This document shows positions 1-9,826 of a stretch of 64,000 nt of DNA, in pieces; position 1 is the first letter of the stretch, and each line of letters begins with the position of its first letter. Source of the stretch: Thalassobacillus devorans MSP14 (GTDB taxonomy: Bacteria > Bacillota > Bacilli > Bacillales > Halobacillaceae); NCBI RefSeq assembly GCF_000496835.1, contig NZ_KI543237.1, positions 576,364 to 640,363 of the forward strand. The letters run 5' to 3'. The translations under genes and the position numbers were made by a program. The notes under the pieces were generated by a model, which was not told where the DNA came from, made no database searches, and was given only the letters and a program-made list of their open reading frames with translations.

Positions 1-483
1 CTTATCTTGAAGTGGCAATACAACTGATTTCGAATAAAAGTCTTCTAAGTTTTCCAAGGAGTTCACGTATGCTTCTGCATTTTCTAACTTATAAGATCCT
101 TTACTTTGCTGCCCCACATAAAATGTATCTAAAGCAGGAGCATAAATCACTCCAAAAACAGGCTTGCCCTGTTCGATCAAGGCAATATTAACGGTAAACT
201 CATCATTCTTTTTAATAAACTCTTTCGTTCCATCAATCGGGTCAACTAACCAAAATTTCTCCCATGCAGAACGTTCTTCATAAGCAATATTTTTTCCTTC
301 CTCACTTAAAATAGGAATTTCAGGATAGTTTTCCTTCAAAGCTTTTTGAATGACTTCATGTGATTTCATATCTGCTATAGTAAGTGGGGATTCGTCTTCT
401 TTATATTCAACATCAAAATCAGTTTGATAGATTTTCATTATTTCCTGTCCTGCTTCATAAGCTGCTTTAATGACAGATAGCAT
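1..483 (-). CDS. cysQ: 3'(2'),5'-bisphosphate nucleotidase CysQ (partial, 3' end outside window)
   Basis: Hydrolyses 3'-phosphoadenosine 5'-phosphate (PAP) to AMP, removing the inhibitory by-product of PAPS-dependent sulfotransferases. Read on the minus strand from the ATG at 483, the frame stays open to base 1, so 161 N-terminal codons are visible of a family length near 260-280. The inositol-monophosphatase-fold metal motifs are present: LSEEG near residue 72 and DPIDGTKEF near residue 91. A GAGGAGG ribosome binding site lies just upstream of the start. It follows cysC by 53 bases, with a terminator-like hairpin between them, and is the last visible gene of a sat-permease-cysC-cysQ run. The family assignment is firm. 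The role in PAP removal for polysaccharide sulfation is inferred from context. Confidence 0.9.
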   Translation of the reverse strand, partial: MLSVIKAAYEAGQEIMKIYQTDFDVEYKEDESPLTIADMKSHEVIQKALKENYPEIPILSEEGKNIAYEERSAWEKFWLVDPIDGTKEFIKKNDEFTVNIALIEQGKPVFGVIYAPALDTFYVGQQSKGSYKLENAEAYVNSLENLEDFYSKSVVLPLQDK

Positions 484-504
484 ATACTTCCTCCTCATAA
501 AAGA

Positions 505-531
505 CAATCGCCAGCAAAGTACTGGCGATTG
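505..531 (-). terminator. Terminator-like hairpin between cysC and cysQ
   Basis: A perfect 10-base inverted repeat (CAATCGCCAG / CTGGCGATTG, 7-base loop) is followed on the minus strand by TCTTTTAT and then directly by the cysQ ribosome binding site. It looks like an intrinsic terminator or attenuator that would lower cysQ expression relative to cysC. Confidence 0.6.
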
Positions 532-536
532 CTTGT

Positions 537-1133
537 TTAAATTAATTGCTGCTTTACTAGGTAACTGATAATCGTTTCAACAGATTCGTCCAAGTTCTGA
601 CGGTCGGTTTCCACCACTACTTCAGGACTGTTAGGCTCTTCATATGGAGCATCAATCCCAGTGAAGCCCTTGATTTCTCCTGAACGAGCCTTCTGATACA
701 AACCTTTCGGGTCACGTTTCTCACATTCTTCTAGAGAACATTTTACAAAAACTTCGATGAATTCTCCTTTTCCAAGAAGTTCACGGACCTGGTCGCGATC
801 TTCACGATATGGAGAAATGAAAGCTGTCATGGTTACTAGACCAGCATCATTCATCAATTTAGCAACTTCACCGATACGGCGAATATTTTCGGTACGATCT
901 TCCGGACTGAAGCCTAAATTCTTATTTAATCCATGGCGTACATTATCCCCATCGAGACGATAAGAACGGATGCCACGTTCATGTAATGCTCTTTCCAGTG
1001 CTACAGAAACAGTAGATTTACCAGACCCAGAGAGCCCTGTAAACCAAATCACCGGGCTTTTATGGTCATTCATGCTTTGACGATCTTGTTTGGATACAGT
1101 TGAGTCATGCCATGTGATGTTAGTAGATTTCAT
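537..1133 (-). CDS. cysC: Adenylyl-sulfate kinase CysC
   Basis: Phosphorylates adenosine 5'-phosphosulfate (APS) with ATP to give PAPS, the universal sulfate donor. The 198-residue protein has the P-loop GLSGSGKST near residues 33-41, the DGDNVR motif, [10 protein letters not shown], and [13 protein letters not shown] near the C-terminus, all typical of stand-alone APS kinases. The ATG at 1133 follows AAGGAG at good spacing. It lies 14 bases after the SLC13 permease gene in a run with sat and cysQ. No PAPS reductase (cysH) is present in the window. The set is therefore complete for making PAPS and clearing PAP, but not for assimilatory reduction. That supports a donor role for sulfation, although assimilation genes could lie elsewhere. 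Confidence 0.93.
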   Translation of the reverse strand: MKSTNITWHDSTVSKQDRQSMNDHKSPVIWFTGLSGSGKSTVSVALERALHERGIRSYRLDGDNVRHGLNKNLGFSPEDRTENIRRIGEVAKLMNDAGLVTMTAFISPYREDRDQVRELLGKGEFIEVFVKCSLEECEKRDPKGLYQKARSGEIKGFTGIDAPYEEPNSPEVVVETDRQNLDESVETIISYLVKQQLI

Positions 1134-1147
1134 ATAACTACTCCTTC

Positions 1148-2923
1148 TTAAAGAAACTTATAATAAACAATCAAAACGGTTAGTAACATAACCATTACTG
1201 TCAATGGAAAACCTGCCTTAATATAGTCTTTAAATGAATAGCCTCCAGGTCCATAGACAATCAGATTAGTTTGGTAACCAATCGGTGATAAAAAGCTTGC
1301 GGATGCAGCTATAGCAACTAAAATCGCTATGGCCATCGGTTCTATCCCATAGCTAACAGCTACTTCATAGCCAATCGGAAACATGATTACCGCTGCGGCA
1401 TTATTGGTAATCAATTCAGTAAACAAATTGGTGAGCATATAAAGCGCTATTAAAATAACAATGATCCCTAATGGTGCTAACAAGTCAATCATCCCACTAG
1501 CCAACCATTTAGCTGTTCCAGTTTGGATAATTACATTACCGATTCCCAATGCACTAGCAATTAAAAGAAGAACTTGAAATTGAACAGAAGCCTTCGCTTG
1601 TTTAGGTGAGATTATATTTAAGGCGATTAAAATGCCTACCGTAAGAACCATTGCTTTGAAAATGGATAACATGTTAAAGGTGACTAAGCTAATCATTAAT
1701 ACTAGCAGTACAAGAGAGAACCACCCTGTTCTTTCGTTCTCTTGAAACTTCCCATTTTTAATCGGCGATGTCAGATAGAAATCTCTTCTCTCTTCCAGAT
1801 TGCTTTCAAAATCCTTTCCTGTTACTAGAAGCATAAGATCTCCAGCTTTAGGAATGATTTCGCCAATTTTACCCTGGACTTTTTCATCATTTCGATGGAC
1901 CGCTAACACAGCCGCATCATACCTCTCTCGAAATCGACTTTCTTTAATGGTTTGACCTAATAACGAGGACTGATGAGAAACAACAATTTCTACTAATTGA
2001 TTGTTTCCATTCTTAATATCATCCAGGGATAAGTCGGTCCCTGTATCAAGTTGAAGCCCCTTGCGTTTCTGTAAATCGGCGATAGTCGACATCATACCTG
2101 AAAAAATCAGGCGATCACCACTATGTATTTTTGTTTGACTGGTTACAGGGGAAATCCTCTTTTTCCCACGAATAACCTCAATCAAATATAAGCCTTTCAA
2201 ATTACGTAACTCCGCATCTTCAATCGATTCCCCTAAGAAGGGGAACTCATCAGTAACTACCATTTCACTAAGATAGTCTTTGGTATTTTCTCTTACCTTT
2301 TCGATTAAGCTTTTATGGTCAGGGAGGAAACGGTGTCCTACCACTATCAAATAAACAAGGCCAAAAAAGGTGATAGGAACCCCCACCCATGCCAACTCGA
2401 AAAAGTTAAATCCTTTTTCCCCAAAATCAAGCAGTAATCCATGAATAACAAGGTTAGTAGAGGTTCCCATTAGAGTGATGGTACCCCCTAAAATTGCTGC
2501 ATAAGATAAGGGTAAAAGAAATTTGGACGGAGAGATATTATTCTCCGATGCCCACTTACGTACTATTGGCGTTAAAGTAACAACTATCGGTGTATTATTT
2601 AGAAATCCAGAAAATCCAGAGATAGGTACGATGAGTCGAAACATCGCACTCTGGCGCGTCTTTGCTTTTGCCAGCATAAATGAAACCAGCCGCTCTACTA
2701 ATCCACTACGTTCAAAAGCACCAGCAACGATGAATAACAAACCAACGGTCAACATGCCCTCATTAGAAAACCCAACAAGTGCTTCATTAGTACTGACGAT
2801 ATCTGTCATTATGAAAAAGAACAGAGTGAAAAAAACAAGAAGATCCGGTCGAGCCATTTCGAAAAATAACCCAACCAGCATTAATGTTATAACAATGATC
2901 ACAAGGATCATTTCAAACGTCAT
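1148..2923 (-). CDS. SLC13/DASS-family permease with two RCK_C (TrkA-C) domains, probable sulfate transporter
   Basis: A 591-residue membrane protein of the divalent anion:sodium symporter family. Hydrophobic helices occupy about residues 1-195 and 395-591. The cytoplasmic middle carries two TrkA-C-like modules at about 210-285 and 295-375, the usual arrangement in bacterial SLC13 sulfate permeases. The motifs [10 protein letters not shown] and NNTPIVV in the first half, and [11 protein letters not shown] and SPIGYQTNL in the second, are family signatures. It sits 12 bases after sat and 14 before cysC, which points to sulfate as substrate; other divalent anions cannot be excluded from sequence. 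The ATG at 2923 follows an AGAGGATGG site. Confidence 0.85.
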   Translation of the reverse strand: MTFEMILVIIVITLMLVGLFFEMARPDLLVFFTLFFFIMTDIVSTNEALVGFSNEGMLTVGLLFIVAGAFERSGLVERLVSFMLAKAKTRQSAMFRLIVPISGFSGFLNNTPIVVTLTPIVRKWASENNISPSKFLLPLSYAAILGGTITLMGTSTNLVIHGLLLDFGEKGFNFFELAWVGVPITFFGLVYLIVVGHRFLPDHKSLIEKVRENTKDYLSEMVVTDEFPFLGESIEDAELRNLKGLYLIEVIRGKKRISPVTSQTKIHSGDRLIFSGMMSTIADLQKRKGLQLDTGTDLSLDDIKNGNNQLVEIVVSHQSSLLGQTIKESRFRERYDAAVLAVHRNDEKVQGKIGEIIPKAGDLMLLVTGKDFESNLEERRDFYLTSPIKNGKFQENERTGWFSLVLLVLMISLVTFNMLSIFKAMVLTVGILIALNIISPKQAKASVQFQVLLLIASALGIGNVIIQTGTAKWLASGMIDLLAPLGIIVILIALYMLTNLFTELITNNAAAVIMFPIGYEVAVSYGIEPMAIAILVAIAASASFLSPIGYQTNLIVYGPGGYSFKDYIKAGFPLTVMVMLLTVLIVYYKFL

Positions 2924-2935
2924 TCAGACCATCCT

Positions 2936-4093
2936 CTATACGGTTTGCGTTTGCATCCCTTTAATTAAGACATCTGCCACTTCCGGGCGAGAGAATTCTT
3001 TCGGAGGACGCTCCCCATTACGTAACAATTCACGTACCTTTGTACCGCTAAGGTGTACATGGTTTTCTTTACCGTGTGGGCAAGTTTTAGCAGATGCCAT
3101 GTTTCCGCACTCTGTGCAGTAGAAAGCATGCTCGAATTTAAAAATTTGAATGCCTAATTCATCTTCGAACTGAGAAATAAAATCTTGTGCTTCATAGGTT
3201 CCATAATAGTCACCCACTCCTGCATGGTCACGACCGATAATAAAGTGAGTACAGCCATAGTTTTTACGGACAATCGCATGCAAAATTGCTTCTTTTGGTC
3301 CTGCATATCGCATTGCTGCCGGATAGATTACAAGTCGAGTAACATCTTCCGGATAATAGTTTTTAAGAATCACCTGGTAGCTTTTCATACGTACATCTGC
3401 TGGAATATCATCAGACTTTGTTTCTCCTACAAGCGGATTTAGCAACAAACCATCAACTGCCTCTAATGCACACTTTTGAATGTACTCATGAGCTCGGTGT
3501 ACCGGATTACGAGTTTGGAAGCCAACAACTGTCTTCCACCCTAAGTCTGAAAACATTTGTCTAGTTTCGCTTGGGTCCATATAGAAATCATTAAATTCAC
3601 CATGATCTGGACGATTCAATAGTGTAATAGGTCCACCTAGGTAGACGTCACCACGCTCATAAAGTTTTTTCACACCTGCATGAGCTTCTTCAGTTGTTCC
3701 ATATACCTTTTGTGCTTCTAGTTCTTTATCATAACTATATTTCTCTTCCAGGCTAAGTGTCCCATAAACTACACCATCTTCACCTTTAAGAGCGATTTCC
3801 TCTCCGACTTGGTAATTTTCAGCTTCTTTTGAGGAAACTGATAGAGTAATAGGAATACTCCATATTGTTCCATCAGCAAGACGGGTGTTACGTACAACAC
3901 TTTCGTAATCTTCCTGGCCCATAAAACCTGCAAGGGGACTAAAGCCTCCGATACCGATTAACTCTAAATCTGAAATCGCCCATGGTGAAAGTATTAAGGA
4001 ATTTAGTGACTTGGCATCTGATAAAGCTTCTCCTTTTTTACTCCCTTCTAGTTCTCTATTAATTAGAGTTCCTCCGTGTGCTTTGATAGACAT
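2936..4093 (-). CDS. sat: Sulfate adenylyltransferase (ATP sulfurylase) Sat
   Basis: Activates sulfate with ATP to form APS and pyrophosphate, the first step to PAPS. This is the single-chain Bacillus/archaeal type of about 385 residues. The nucleotide-binding motif [11 protein letters not shown] lies near residue 190 and [17 protein letters not shown] near 285. A CTECGN...CPHG zinc-like segment near the C-terminus matches this subfamily. The ATG at 4093 is preferred over an in-frame ATG 24 bases upstream because a GGAGG site stands at the right distance only for 4093. It follows the ManC gene by 61 bases on the same strand with no terminator seen between, so it appears to belong to the exopolysaccharide operon. 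Confidence 0.93.
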   Translation of the reverse strand: MSIKAHGGTLINRELEGSKKGEALSDAKSLNSLILSPWAISDLELIGIGGFSPLAGFMGQEDYESVVRNTRLADGTIWSIPITLSVSSKEAENYQVGEEIALKGEDGVVYGTLSLEEKYSYDKELEAQKVYGTTEEAHAGVKKLYERGDVYLGGPITLLNRPDHGEFNDFYMDPSETRQMFSDLGWKTVVGFQTRNPVHRAHEYIQKCALEAVDGLLLNPLVGETKSDDIPADVRMKSYQVILKNYYPEDVTRLVIYPAAMRYAGPKEAILHAIVRKNYGCTHFIIGRDHAGVGDYYGTYEAQDFISQFEDELGIQIFKFEHAFYCTECGNMASAKTCPHGKENHVHLSGTKVRELLRNGERPPKEFSRPEVADVLIKGMQTQTV

Positions 4094-4154
4094 AATAATA
4101 CCTCCATAAATATTCATATAATATTTACTTAATTATTTTTCTTCCTAAACAATA

Positions 4155-5525
4155 CTACTCGTATACTTTACAGTAATTCTCTATTTCTTCCCAAGTAAGT
4201 ACTATCCGATAAATATCTTCTTCGATTAATTCACTACCAGTTTGGACTTCTATGATTTCCATGTCTGTGGTAGCTTTCAACGCATGTCTTGATGATAATG
4301 GGATTTGCACAACATCCCCAGCTCTTACATGCTTTAATTGATCGTTTATTACAAATACTCCTTCACCCTTAACTATAGTCCAAACTTCACTTCTTTTATA
4401 ATGAACCTGGTAACTTAAGTTATTTCCACTATTTATTCCTATTCTTTTTGTTAATACCTCATTACCTTCACTATATTTGGTATATTCTAAAACTCGGTAC
4501 CATCCCCAACGTCGCTCTTCGTACATGGGTCTTCCATTAAATTTATTAGAATAGCTTTTTACTTTTGGACTAGATTCTTTATCAGTAACGAGAATTCCAT
4601 CAGGACTAGCTGCCACTACAGCATTATTAATACCTAATAATGTAATTGGTATATCTAATTCATTAACTATGTGGGAATTATCTATATCATCACTAATGAC
4701 ACCTTTACCAATTATCTTCGAGGAAATTTCATCAGTTAGTGTGTTCCAAGTACCAAGATCTTTCCAGTAACCCTCATATGGTATTGCTACAATTTGATGC
4801 GCTTTTTCTACTACTTCATAATCAAAACTTTTTTTTGGTAGTAAGCTATACAACTTTAAGAGATCTTCATAGTTGATAGGTAAACCTTTCTCTTTTAGTA
4901 AGTTAATAATAAATTCTAATTTAAATGCAAATACACCACAATTCCAGAGAGCATTTTTTTCAATTAATGAACTAGCGGTCATTTCATTAGGCTTTTCCTT
5001 AAAATAATCAACTCTTAAGAAATTTTTACTTTCCTTTTCTTCAGGTACAATATATCCATATTTTTCAGAAGGGTATGTTGGTTTTACACCCATAAGCGCT
5101 AAATCTCCGTTAGATTCTATTAAAGTTGCCTCTAAATCTTTTACCCTTTCAAAAAAATGATCTTCTACGTAAGGGTCAACCGGGAGCATTGCTACTACTT
5201 CGTTAAGACTACATCCCTGCACTGAATACAAATATACTGCTGCTAAAGCAATTGCTGGGAATGTATCTCTTCTCTCAGGCTCTGTTACGATAGTGACATC
5301 TAACCCTAGTTGACTTGTTATCATATCTACTTGTGATCTACTAGTGGCTATTATGGAACTATTAGATAGATTATTCTTTTCTATTTGACCCCAAACTCGT
5401 TGTACCATTGAAACTTTTTGATCATTTGAGCCACTTAGCACTTTTAAAAATTGTTTAGACCTAGAATCATTAGATAAAGGCCAAAGTCGTTTCCCCGAGC
5501 CACCTGATAACAATACTAATTTCAT
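4155..5525 (-). CDS. Mannose-1-phosphate guanylyltransferase (ManC/type II PMI-like)
   Basis: Makes GDP-mannose from mannose-1-phosphate and GTP, a nucleotide sugar for polysaccharide repeat units. The 456-residue protein has the N-terminal nucleotidyltransferase signature SGGSGKRLWPLS at residues 7-18, followed by SKQFL. It also has FKEKP near residue 172 and a C-terminal cupin segment (YQVHYKRSEVWTIVKGEG) typical of the bifunctional or ManC-type enzymes. Its ATG at 5525 overlaps the stop of the upstream glycosyltransferase by one base (TAATG), with GGAGG ahead, indicating translational coupling. Whether the cupin part has phosphomannose isomerase activity cannot be told from sequence. Confidence 0.85.
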   Translation of the reverse strand: MKLVLLSGGSGKRLWPLSNDSRSKQFLKVLSGSNDQKVSMVQRVWGQIEKNNLSNSSIIATSRSQVDMITSQLGLDVTIVTEPERRDTFPAIALAAVYLYSVQGCSLNEVVAMLPVDPYVEDHFFERVKDLEATLIESNGDLALMGVKPTYPSEKYGYIVPEEKESKNFLRVDYFKEKPNEMTASSLIEKNALWNCGVFAFKLEFIINLLKEKGLPINYEDLLKLYSLLPKKSFDYEVVEKAHQIVAIPYEGYWKDLGTWNTLTDEISSKIIGKGVISDDIDNSHIVNELDIPITLLGINNAVVAASPDGILVTDKESSPKVKSYSNKFNGRPMYEERRWGWYRVLEYTKYSEGNEVLTKRIGINSGNNLSYQVHYKRSEVWTIVKGEGVFVINDQLKHVRAGDVVQIPLSSRHALKATTDMEIIEVQTGSELIEEDIYRIVLTWEEIENYCKVYE

Positions 5526-6664
5526 TATTTAACCTCCGTACTCTTATTGCTAAGCATTTTGCTATCTACAAATCTTTTTAATTCTTTTCTGAAACGTTCA
5601 GTTCCAAAAAATTCAGCGTGTTTTCTACAATTTTGAGGTGAAAATACATATTCCATTTCTTCAAATTTTTTGACAGCATTTTTAATTGCTTCATTTGTTT
5701 GTTCATAGAAAAATAACCCAGTGGGATTTTCTATTACGTTATTACCGCGGACAGTTTCTAATGAACCTCCTTTACCATAAGCAATAACTGGCGTACCACA
5801 AGCCTGAGCTTCAACAGGCGTTATACCAAAATCTTCTTCTGCCGCAAATATAAACGCTTTTGCACGTTGCATATGATTTCTTAATACTTCAAAAGATTGA
5901 TATCCTAATAAAGTTATATTTTCAGTAGCTTTGGCTTTTATCTTCTTGAAGTCCGGTCCATCTCCAATGACAATTAATTGTTTATCAGGCATTTTATTAA
6001 ACGCCTCTACAATTTTGTCAATTTTTTTATATGGCACCATGCGTGAGGCAGTTAGATAAAAATCCTCCTTAGTTTCGTGCAAGGAAAACCTAGTTATATC
6101 GACTGGTGGATAAATAGTTTCGGCCTCTCTCCTATACACTTTCCATATTCTATTACTGATAAAATTAGAATTAGATAAAAAGTAATCTACTCCGTTAGAT
6201 GTTCGGTAATCCCAATTTCTTATCTTATAAAGAAAATATCTAATTAATACAGACTTTATCCCCTTCTCAACCCCAGCTTCCTTTAAATACTGATTTTGCA
6301 AGTCCCATGCATAACGAATCGGTGAATGTACATAAGATATATGTATTTGATCTGGCCCCGTTATTACTCCTTTTGCAACTGCATGCGAGCTAGATATAAT
6401 AATTTCATACTCTGACATGTCAAATTGCTCAACTGCAAAAGGCATAATAGGTAAATAATTCCTATATTTATTCTTAGCGAAAGGCAATTTTTGAATAAAA
6501 GAAGTGTTAACTTCTTTATTCATAATAAAAGACCTTTCATTTTCGGGTATAAAGTTTACAATACTATATACATCAGCATGGGGAAATACTTTTAATATTT
6601 GTTCTAGTACTTTTTCAGCTCCAGCATATGTAACTAACCAATCATGTACGACCGCTACTTTCAT
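5525..6664 (-). CDS. Glycosyltransferase family 4 (probable mannosyltransferase)
   Basis: A 379-residue GT-B enzyme, probably acting at the cytoplasmic face on the lipid-linked repeat unit. The N-terminus (VAVVHDWLVTYAGAEKVLEQ) resembles WbaZ-like mannosyltransferases. The C-terminal GT4 donor site shows FAAEEDFGITPVEAQACGTP with the EX7E-type spacing, then AYGKGGSLE. There is no signal peptide or membrane helix. It overlaps the preceding glycosyltransferase gene by 23 bases and the following ManC gene by one. The neighbouring GDP-mannose synthesis makes mannose a plausible donor, but specificity is inferred. Confidence 0.8.
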   Translation of the reverse strand: MKVAVVHDWLVTYAGAEKVLEQILKVFPHADVYSIVNFIPENERSFIMNKEVNTSFIQKLPFAKNKYRNYLPIMPFAVEQFDMSEYEIIISSSHAVAKGVITGPDQIHISYVHSPIRYAWDLQNQYLKEAGVEKGIKSVLIRYFLYKIRNWDYRTSNGVDYFLSNSNFISNRIWKVYRREAETIYPPVDITRFSLHETKEDFYLTASRMVPYKKIDKIVEAFNKMPDKQLIVIGDGPDFKKIKAKATENITLLGYQSFEVLRNHMQRAKAFIFAAEEDFGITPVEAQACGTPVIAYGKGGSLETVRGNNVIENPTGLFFYEQTNEAIKNAVKKFEEMEYVFSPQNCRKHAEFFGTERFRKELKRFVDSKMLSNKSTEVK

Positions 6665-7727
6665 TTATAACCCTCTTTTCAATTAAGGAATAAATTTGTT
6701 TTCCAGCTAACTCCCAAGTGAATTTATTTGATTGTTTATTGCCTTTTTCTATTAATAAATTTCTATGGTGCGGGTCACTATATAACTTTTTAATTGTTTT
6801 AGAAAGGGAGTGAGCATCATCAGGAGCTATATACTCTGCTGCATCGCCACAAACCTCTGGCAATGATGCTTGATCTGATACAATCACTGGACAGCCTGTT
6901 GCCATAGCTTCTATTGGCGGTAAACCGAATCCTTCATAGTAAGAAGGATATATAAAACATAAAGCATTCTCGTACAAGGCTTTTAATTGTTCATCAGTTA
7001 CATATCCAACGTGCAACACATTCTCAACTTTAGAAAAGTTAGTTTTCTTAAAAATTTCAAAGTTATTTCCCCCCGCAATTACTAATGGGATATTTTTAGA
7101 AAAGTAATCCGCAGCCCGAGTGATCACTTTGAAATTTTTATTTGGGTTCATACTACTAACTGCTAAAACAAATTCTTTATTTTTTAATTTGTATTTTTCT
7201 ATGATTGCATTATCACTATTAATCCTTTTAATTTGTTCTTTACCTTCAATTATTACATGTATTCTATCTTCTTTAATTTTTAAATATTTACTTATTTCAT
7301 TTCTTGAAAAATTCGAGATTGTTATTATTTCATTTTTACTGAACTTGTTTGATTTAAAAAGCATCTTATAAAACAGTTGAAAGCTTCTTGAAAAATTTTG
7401 AGGTGTGGCAAATACAGCCATATCATGTATTACAGTTAACTGTTTTTTCTTTAATATCGGAGATGTATTACACAAATTTAGTAAAAGCTTATTTCTAGTA
7501 AAACGGCGCAAATCAAATTGCTCCCAAAGATGACCTTTTGTTTTTCCATATTTAACTACCATAATATTTTCCAATTCTAACTCACAAGTGATATTTTCAG
7601 GGATAACCAATATAAATTTAATTTTGCTATTTTTCAATCTATCTAAAGAGATTAAAATTTCTCTCGCAAACCTTTGTACTCCTGTTATTCTTTGTGTTAA
7701 GAAACGACCGTTTATATAGACCTTCAT
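6642..7727 (-). CDS. Glycosyltransferase family 4
   Basis: A 361-residue cytoplasmic GT-B glycosyltransferase. The N-terminus NGRFLTQRITGVQRFA has the GVQR(Y/F) motif common to polysaccharide GT4 enzymes. The C-terminal donor-binding segment is YPSYYEGFGLPPIEAMATG followed by SLPEVCGDAA. The ATG at 7727 follows AGGGG. It sits 14 bases after the flippase gene and overlaps the next glycosyltransferase by 23 bases. It probably adds one sugar of the repeat unit; donor and linkage cannot be predicted. The coding region is markedly AT-rich, as are the neighbouring wzx and wzy genes, which is common in horizontally exchanged polysaccharide loci. Confidence 0.8.
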   Translation of the reverse strand: MKVYINGRFLTQRITGVQRFAREILISLDRLKNSKIKFILVIPENITCELELENIMVVKYGKTKGHLWEQFDLRRFTRNKLLLNLCNTSPILKKKQLTVIHDMAVFATPQNFSRSFQLFYKMLFKSNKFSKNEIITISNFSRNEISKYLKIKEDRIHVIIEGKEQIKRINSDNAIIEKYKLKNKEFVLAVSSMNPNKNFKVITRAADYFSKNIPLVIAGGNNFEIFKKTNFSKVENVLHVGYVTDEQLKALYENALCFIYPSYYEGFGLPPIEAMATGCPVIVSDQASLPEVCGDAAEYIAPDDAHSLSKTIKKLYSDPHHRNLLIEKGNKQSNKFTWELAGKQIYSLIEKRVINESSGRT

Positions 7728-7741
7728 TATAAAACCCCTAA

Positions 7742-8968
7742 TTATCTTATTTTCATAAAATCTTTTATATTTATATCAAACTGTTTTAGTACTAAAACAA
7801 AACCTGTGAGATTCATTAATATAAGAGAAATCATACTTGCTATTGCTGCACCATTAATTCCATATTTGGGAATTAATATTAAATTCAATGAAATATTAAG
7901 TATACATGTAATTAAATTTGTATACATTTGATAAATAGGTTTACCAGTCATAGCTAGCATTATCCATACTCCGCCAACTGATATATTTATAAATTGCCCT
8001 ATTACTCTGAGAGTTAGAGCATAACCACCCTCTACAAATTCTCTTCCAAAGACCACTAATATTTCCTCTCTAAACAGTATTAAAAAAAGAGATAATAGCA
8101 TACCTGTAAAAAATAAGTATTTTGTTGACTTTAGATAAATCGTTTTTAATTTTTCTAGCTTACCTAAGTGATAAAGAGTAGATATTTTAGGGGCAAACAC
8201 AGTATTGAATATAATTAAACACATTAGTAATAGGTTTGACACTTGTACCGTTACTTGATATATACCCACCGAGGTATTCGTGGAGAAATAACCAATCATT
8301 AATATATCTGTTTTATCTATTAATATACCTATAAATGAACTAAACATTAAGGGAGCAGAATATTTTAATATATCTTTATCCACATAAATTTTATGGAATT
8401 TACTTTTATTTTGGTAGAAGTACAATAATATAGAAAATGTTACTGATATATAAACAGCTAGTACTATACTAGCCACATTTTTTGATAAAAAATAGTAGAA
8501 TATTAAAAGAAGACTAATTCTTAATAATAAGGACCAAAAGCCATTAATGATATAAAATCCTTTTATGTTATTACTAGCTCTATATATTCCAAAAAACAAT
8601 TGTTCCATTGAAAGCATCCATATAAGGGGTAGTAAAATAATAGTTATTGGATCGCTAATAAACAATAACAATATAACCATTATTATTATACTTAATAAAA
8701 AGTTGAATAAAAATACAAAACTGATTTGCTTACTTCCATTTTTAGGTATATTAAATATTAGGCCATTGTCTAATCCTGCTTTAGCTAAGATCATAAAAAG
8801 AATTACCACTGTATAACCAAAGGTATATTTCCCAAACTCTTCAGCTCCAAATAACCTTGTACATAAGAAAGTAAACACCATAGTTAACAATGTATATGAT
8901 ACTTTGCCAAAAAAAGATTGTAATAATTTAATTATAAAATCATTTTTATATAAAATTTTTTTTATCAC
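7742..8968 (-). CDS. Wzx-type polysaccharide flippase (oligosaccharide translocase)
   Basis: An integral membrane protein of the MATE/MVF-like polysaccharide biosynthesis family, predicted to flip the undecaprenyl-linked repeat unit across the membrane. About 408 residues carry roughly 12 to 14 hydrophobic helices, with charged connectors such as FGAEEFGKYTFG near the N-terminus. I chose the GTG at 8968, 8 bases downstream of the preceding stop codon and 7 bases after a GGTGA site. The longer in-frame alternative is a TTG at 9007 that overlaps the upstream gene and has a poorer binding site. The region is very AT-rich. Function follows from topology and from co-occurrence with a priming transferase and Wzy. 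Confidence 0.8.
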   Translation of the reverse strand: MIKKILYKNDFIIKLLQSFFGKVSYTLLTMVFTFLCTRLFGAEEFGKYTFGYTVVILFMILAKAGLDNGLIFNIPKNGSKQISFVFLFNFLLSIIIMVILLLFISDPITIILLPLIWMLSMEQLFFGIYRASNNIKGFYIINGFWSLLLRISLLLIFYYFLSKNVASIVLAVYISVTFSILLYFYQNKSKFHKIYVDKDILKYSAPLMFSSFIGILIDKTDILMIGYFSTNTSVGIYQVTVQVSNLLLMCLIIFNTVFAPKISTLYHLGKLEKLKTIYLKSTKYLFFTGMLLSLFLILFREEILVVFGREFVEGGYALTLRVIGQFINISVGGVWIMLAMTGKPIYQMYTNLITCILNISLNLILIPKYGINGAAIASMISLILMNLTGFVLVLKQFDINIKDFMKIR

Positions 8969-8975
8969 TAGTGTT

Positions 8976-9806
8976 TCACCGCGTCCATTTGCTCCTAAGC
9001 CTTTCAATTTCTTCGGTAGTATAGAAATGCCTCATATACTTTGAGTCATAAAGAGAATCAATAAATTTAGTAGTTGGTTTGAAATTTTCTTTAAAATTAT
9101 TATATAAGTCTGAATACCACTTTTCATTTGCAACATTAGAACTTATCAATTGGAAGTTCTTCAACCCCAAAAATTCTCCAATCATTTTCTCGTTTTCTTT
9201 AATAGTTTCAAGCTTCAATAAAAGTATTTCTATATTCCCTTTAGTGATTACAGAGGCTCCTCTTTCTTTATTAAATCTATAATCATATACATCTATTCCT
9301 ATGGTTCGTTGAAATTCGTTATCAAACCAATTTATTGAACTTTCTTGATTAAGCTTCTCATAAAATTGATAATTAAGCTCCTTTAAAACACTTTCTTTAT
9401 CTAAACGTTTACCTTTTTCAAAATATATATCATACAAAAAAATTGGTGCAAATTGAAAAAATAAAGAAATGTTTCTACTAATTGGATCTCTAACAAGAGT
9501 TATAATTTTGGTAGTTCCTTCATTTTTTAAATTTTTTTTAAACTCTTTTCTTGTCAGTTTCATTTCTACTGGTCGTAAAAACTTATTTAATGCACTATTT
9601 AACCTGTTTTTTCCTCTTAAATTATTTTTTGACTTAAACATTTCTTGCTCCCAAAATGGGTAAAAACTGTGGATGTGAATTGAATTATCGATTGATTTTT
9701 CTAAAGAAGATGATCCTACTTTCCCCATTTGATAGATATATATTTTATTGTTTGGATTTGCTATATCTTTATACCACATGTATCTATTACTAACACCCTG
9801 TAACAT
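8976..9806 (-). CDS. Sulfotransferase-like capsular polysaccharide protein (NKWYS family)
   Basis: A 276-residue soluble protein of the putative capsular polysaccharide synthesis (NKWYS) family, a branch of the P-loop sulfotransferase fold. The 5'-phosphosulfate loop is YQMGKVGSSSL near residues 25-35. The 3'-phosphate-binding signature LVRDPISRNISLFFQ lies near 104-118. The family-naming NEKWYS occurs near 218. These features support PAPS as co-substrate. The gene lies between wzx and wzy and belongs to the operon that ends with sat, SLC13, cysC and cysQ, so transfer of sulfate to the polysaccharide is the simplest reading. Activity and acceptor are inferred. An ATG at 9806 follows AGGAGGAGACC. 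Confidence 0.75.
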   Translation of the reverse strand: MLQGVSNRYMWYKDIANPNNKIYIYQMGKVGSSSLEKSIDNSIHIHSFYPFWEQEMFKSKNNLRGKNRLNSALNKFLRPVEMKLTRKEFKKNLKNEGTTKIITLVRDPISRNISLFFQFAPIFLYDIYFEKGKRLDKESVLKELNYQFYEKLNQESSINWFDNEFQRTIGIDVYDYRFNKERGASVITKGNIEILLLKLETIKENEKMIGEFLGLKNFQLISSNVANEKWYSDLYNNFKENFKPTTKFIDSLYDSKYMRHFYTTEEIERLRSKWTR

Positions 9807-9826
9807 TTTGGTCTCCTCCTTAATTA

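Noticed and set aside
4094-4154. Possible promoter or riboswitch between manC and sat
   Set aside because: The 61-base gap is AT-rich but I see no convincing -35/-10 pair, terminator or structured leader, so sat is kept in the EPS operon.
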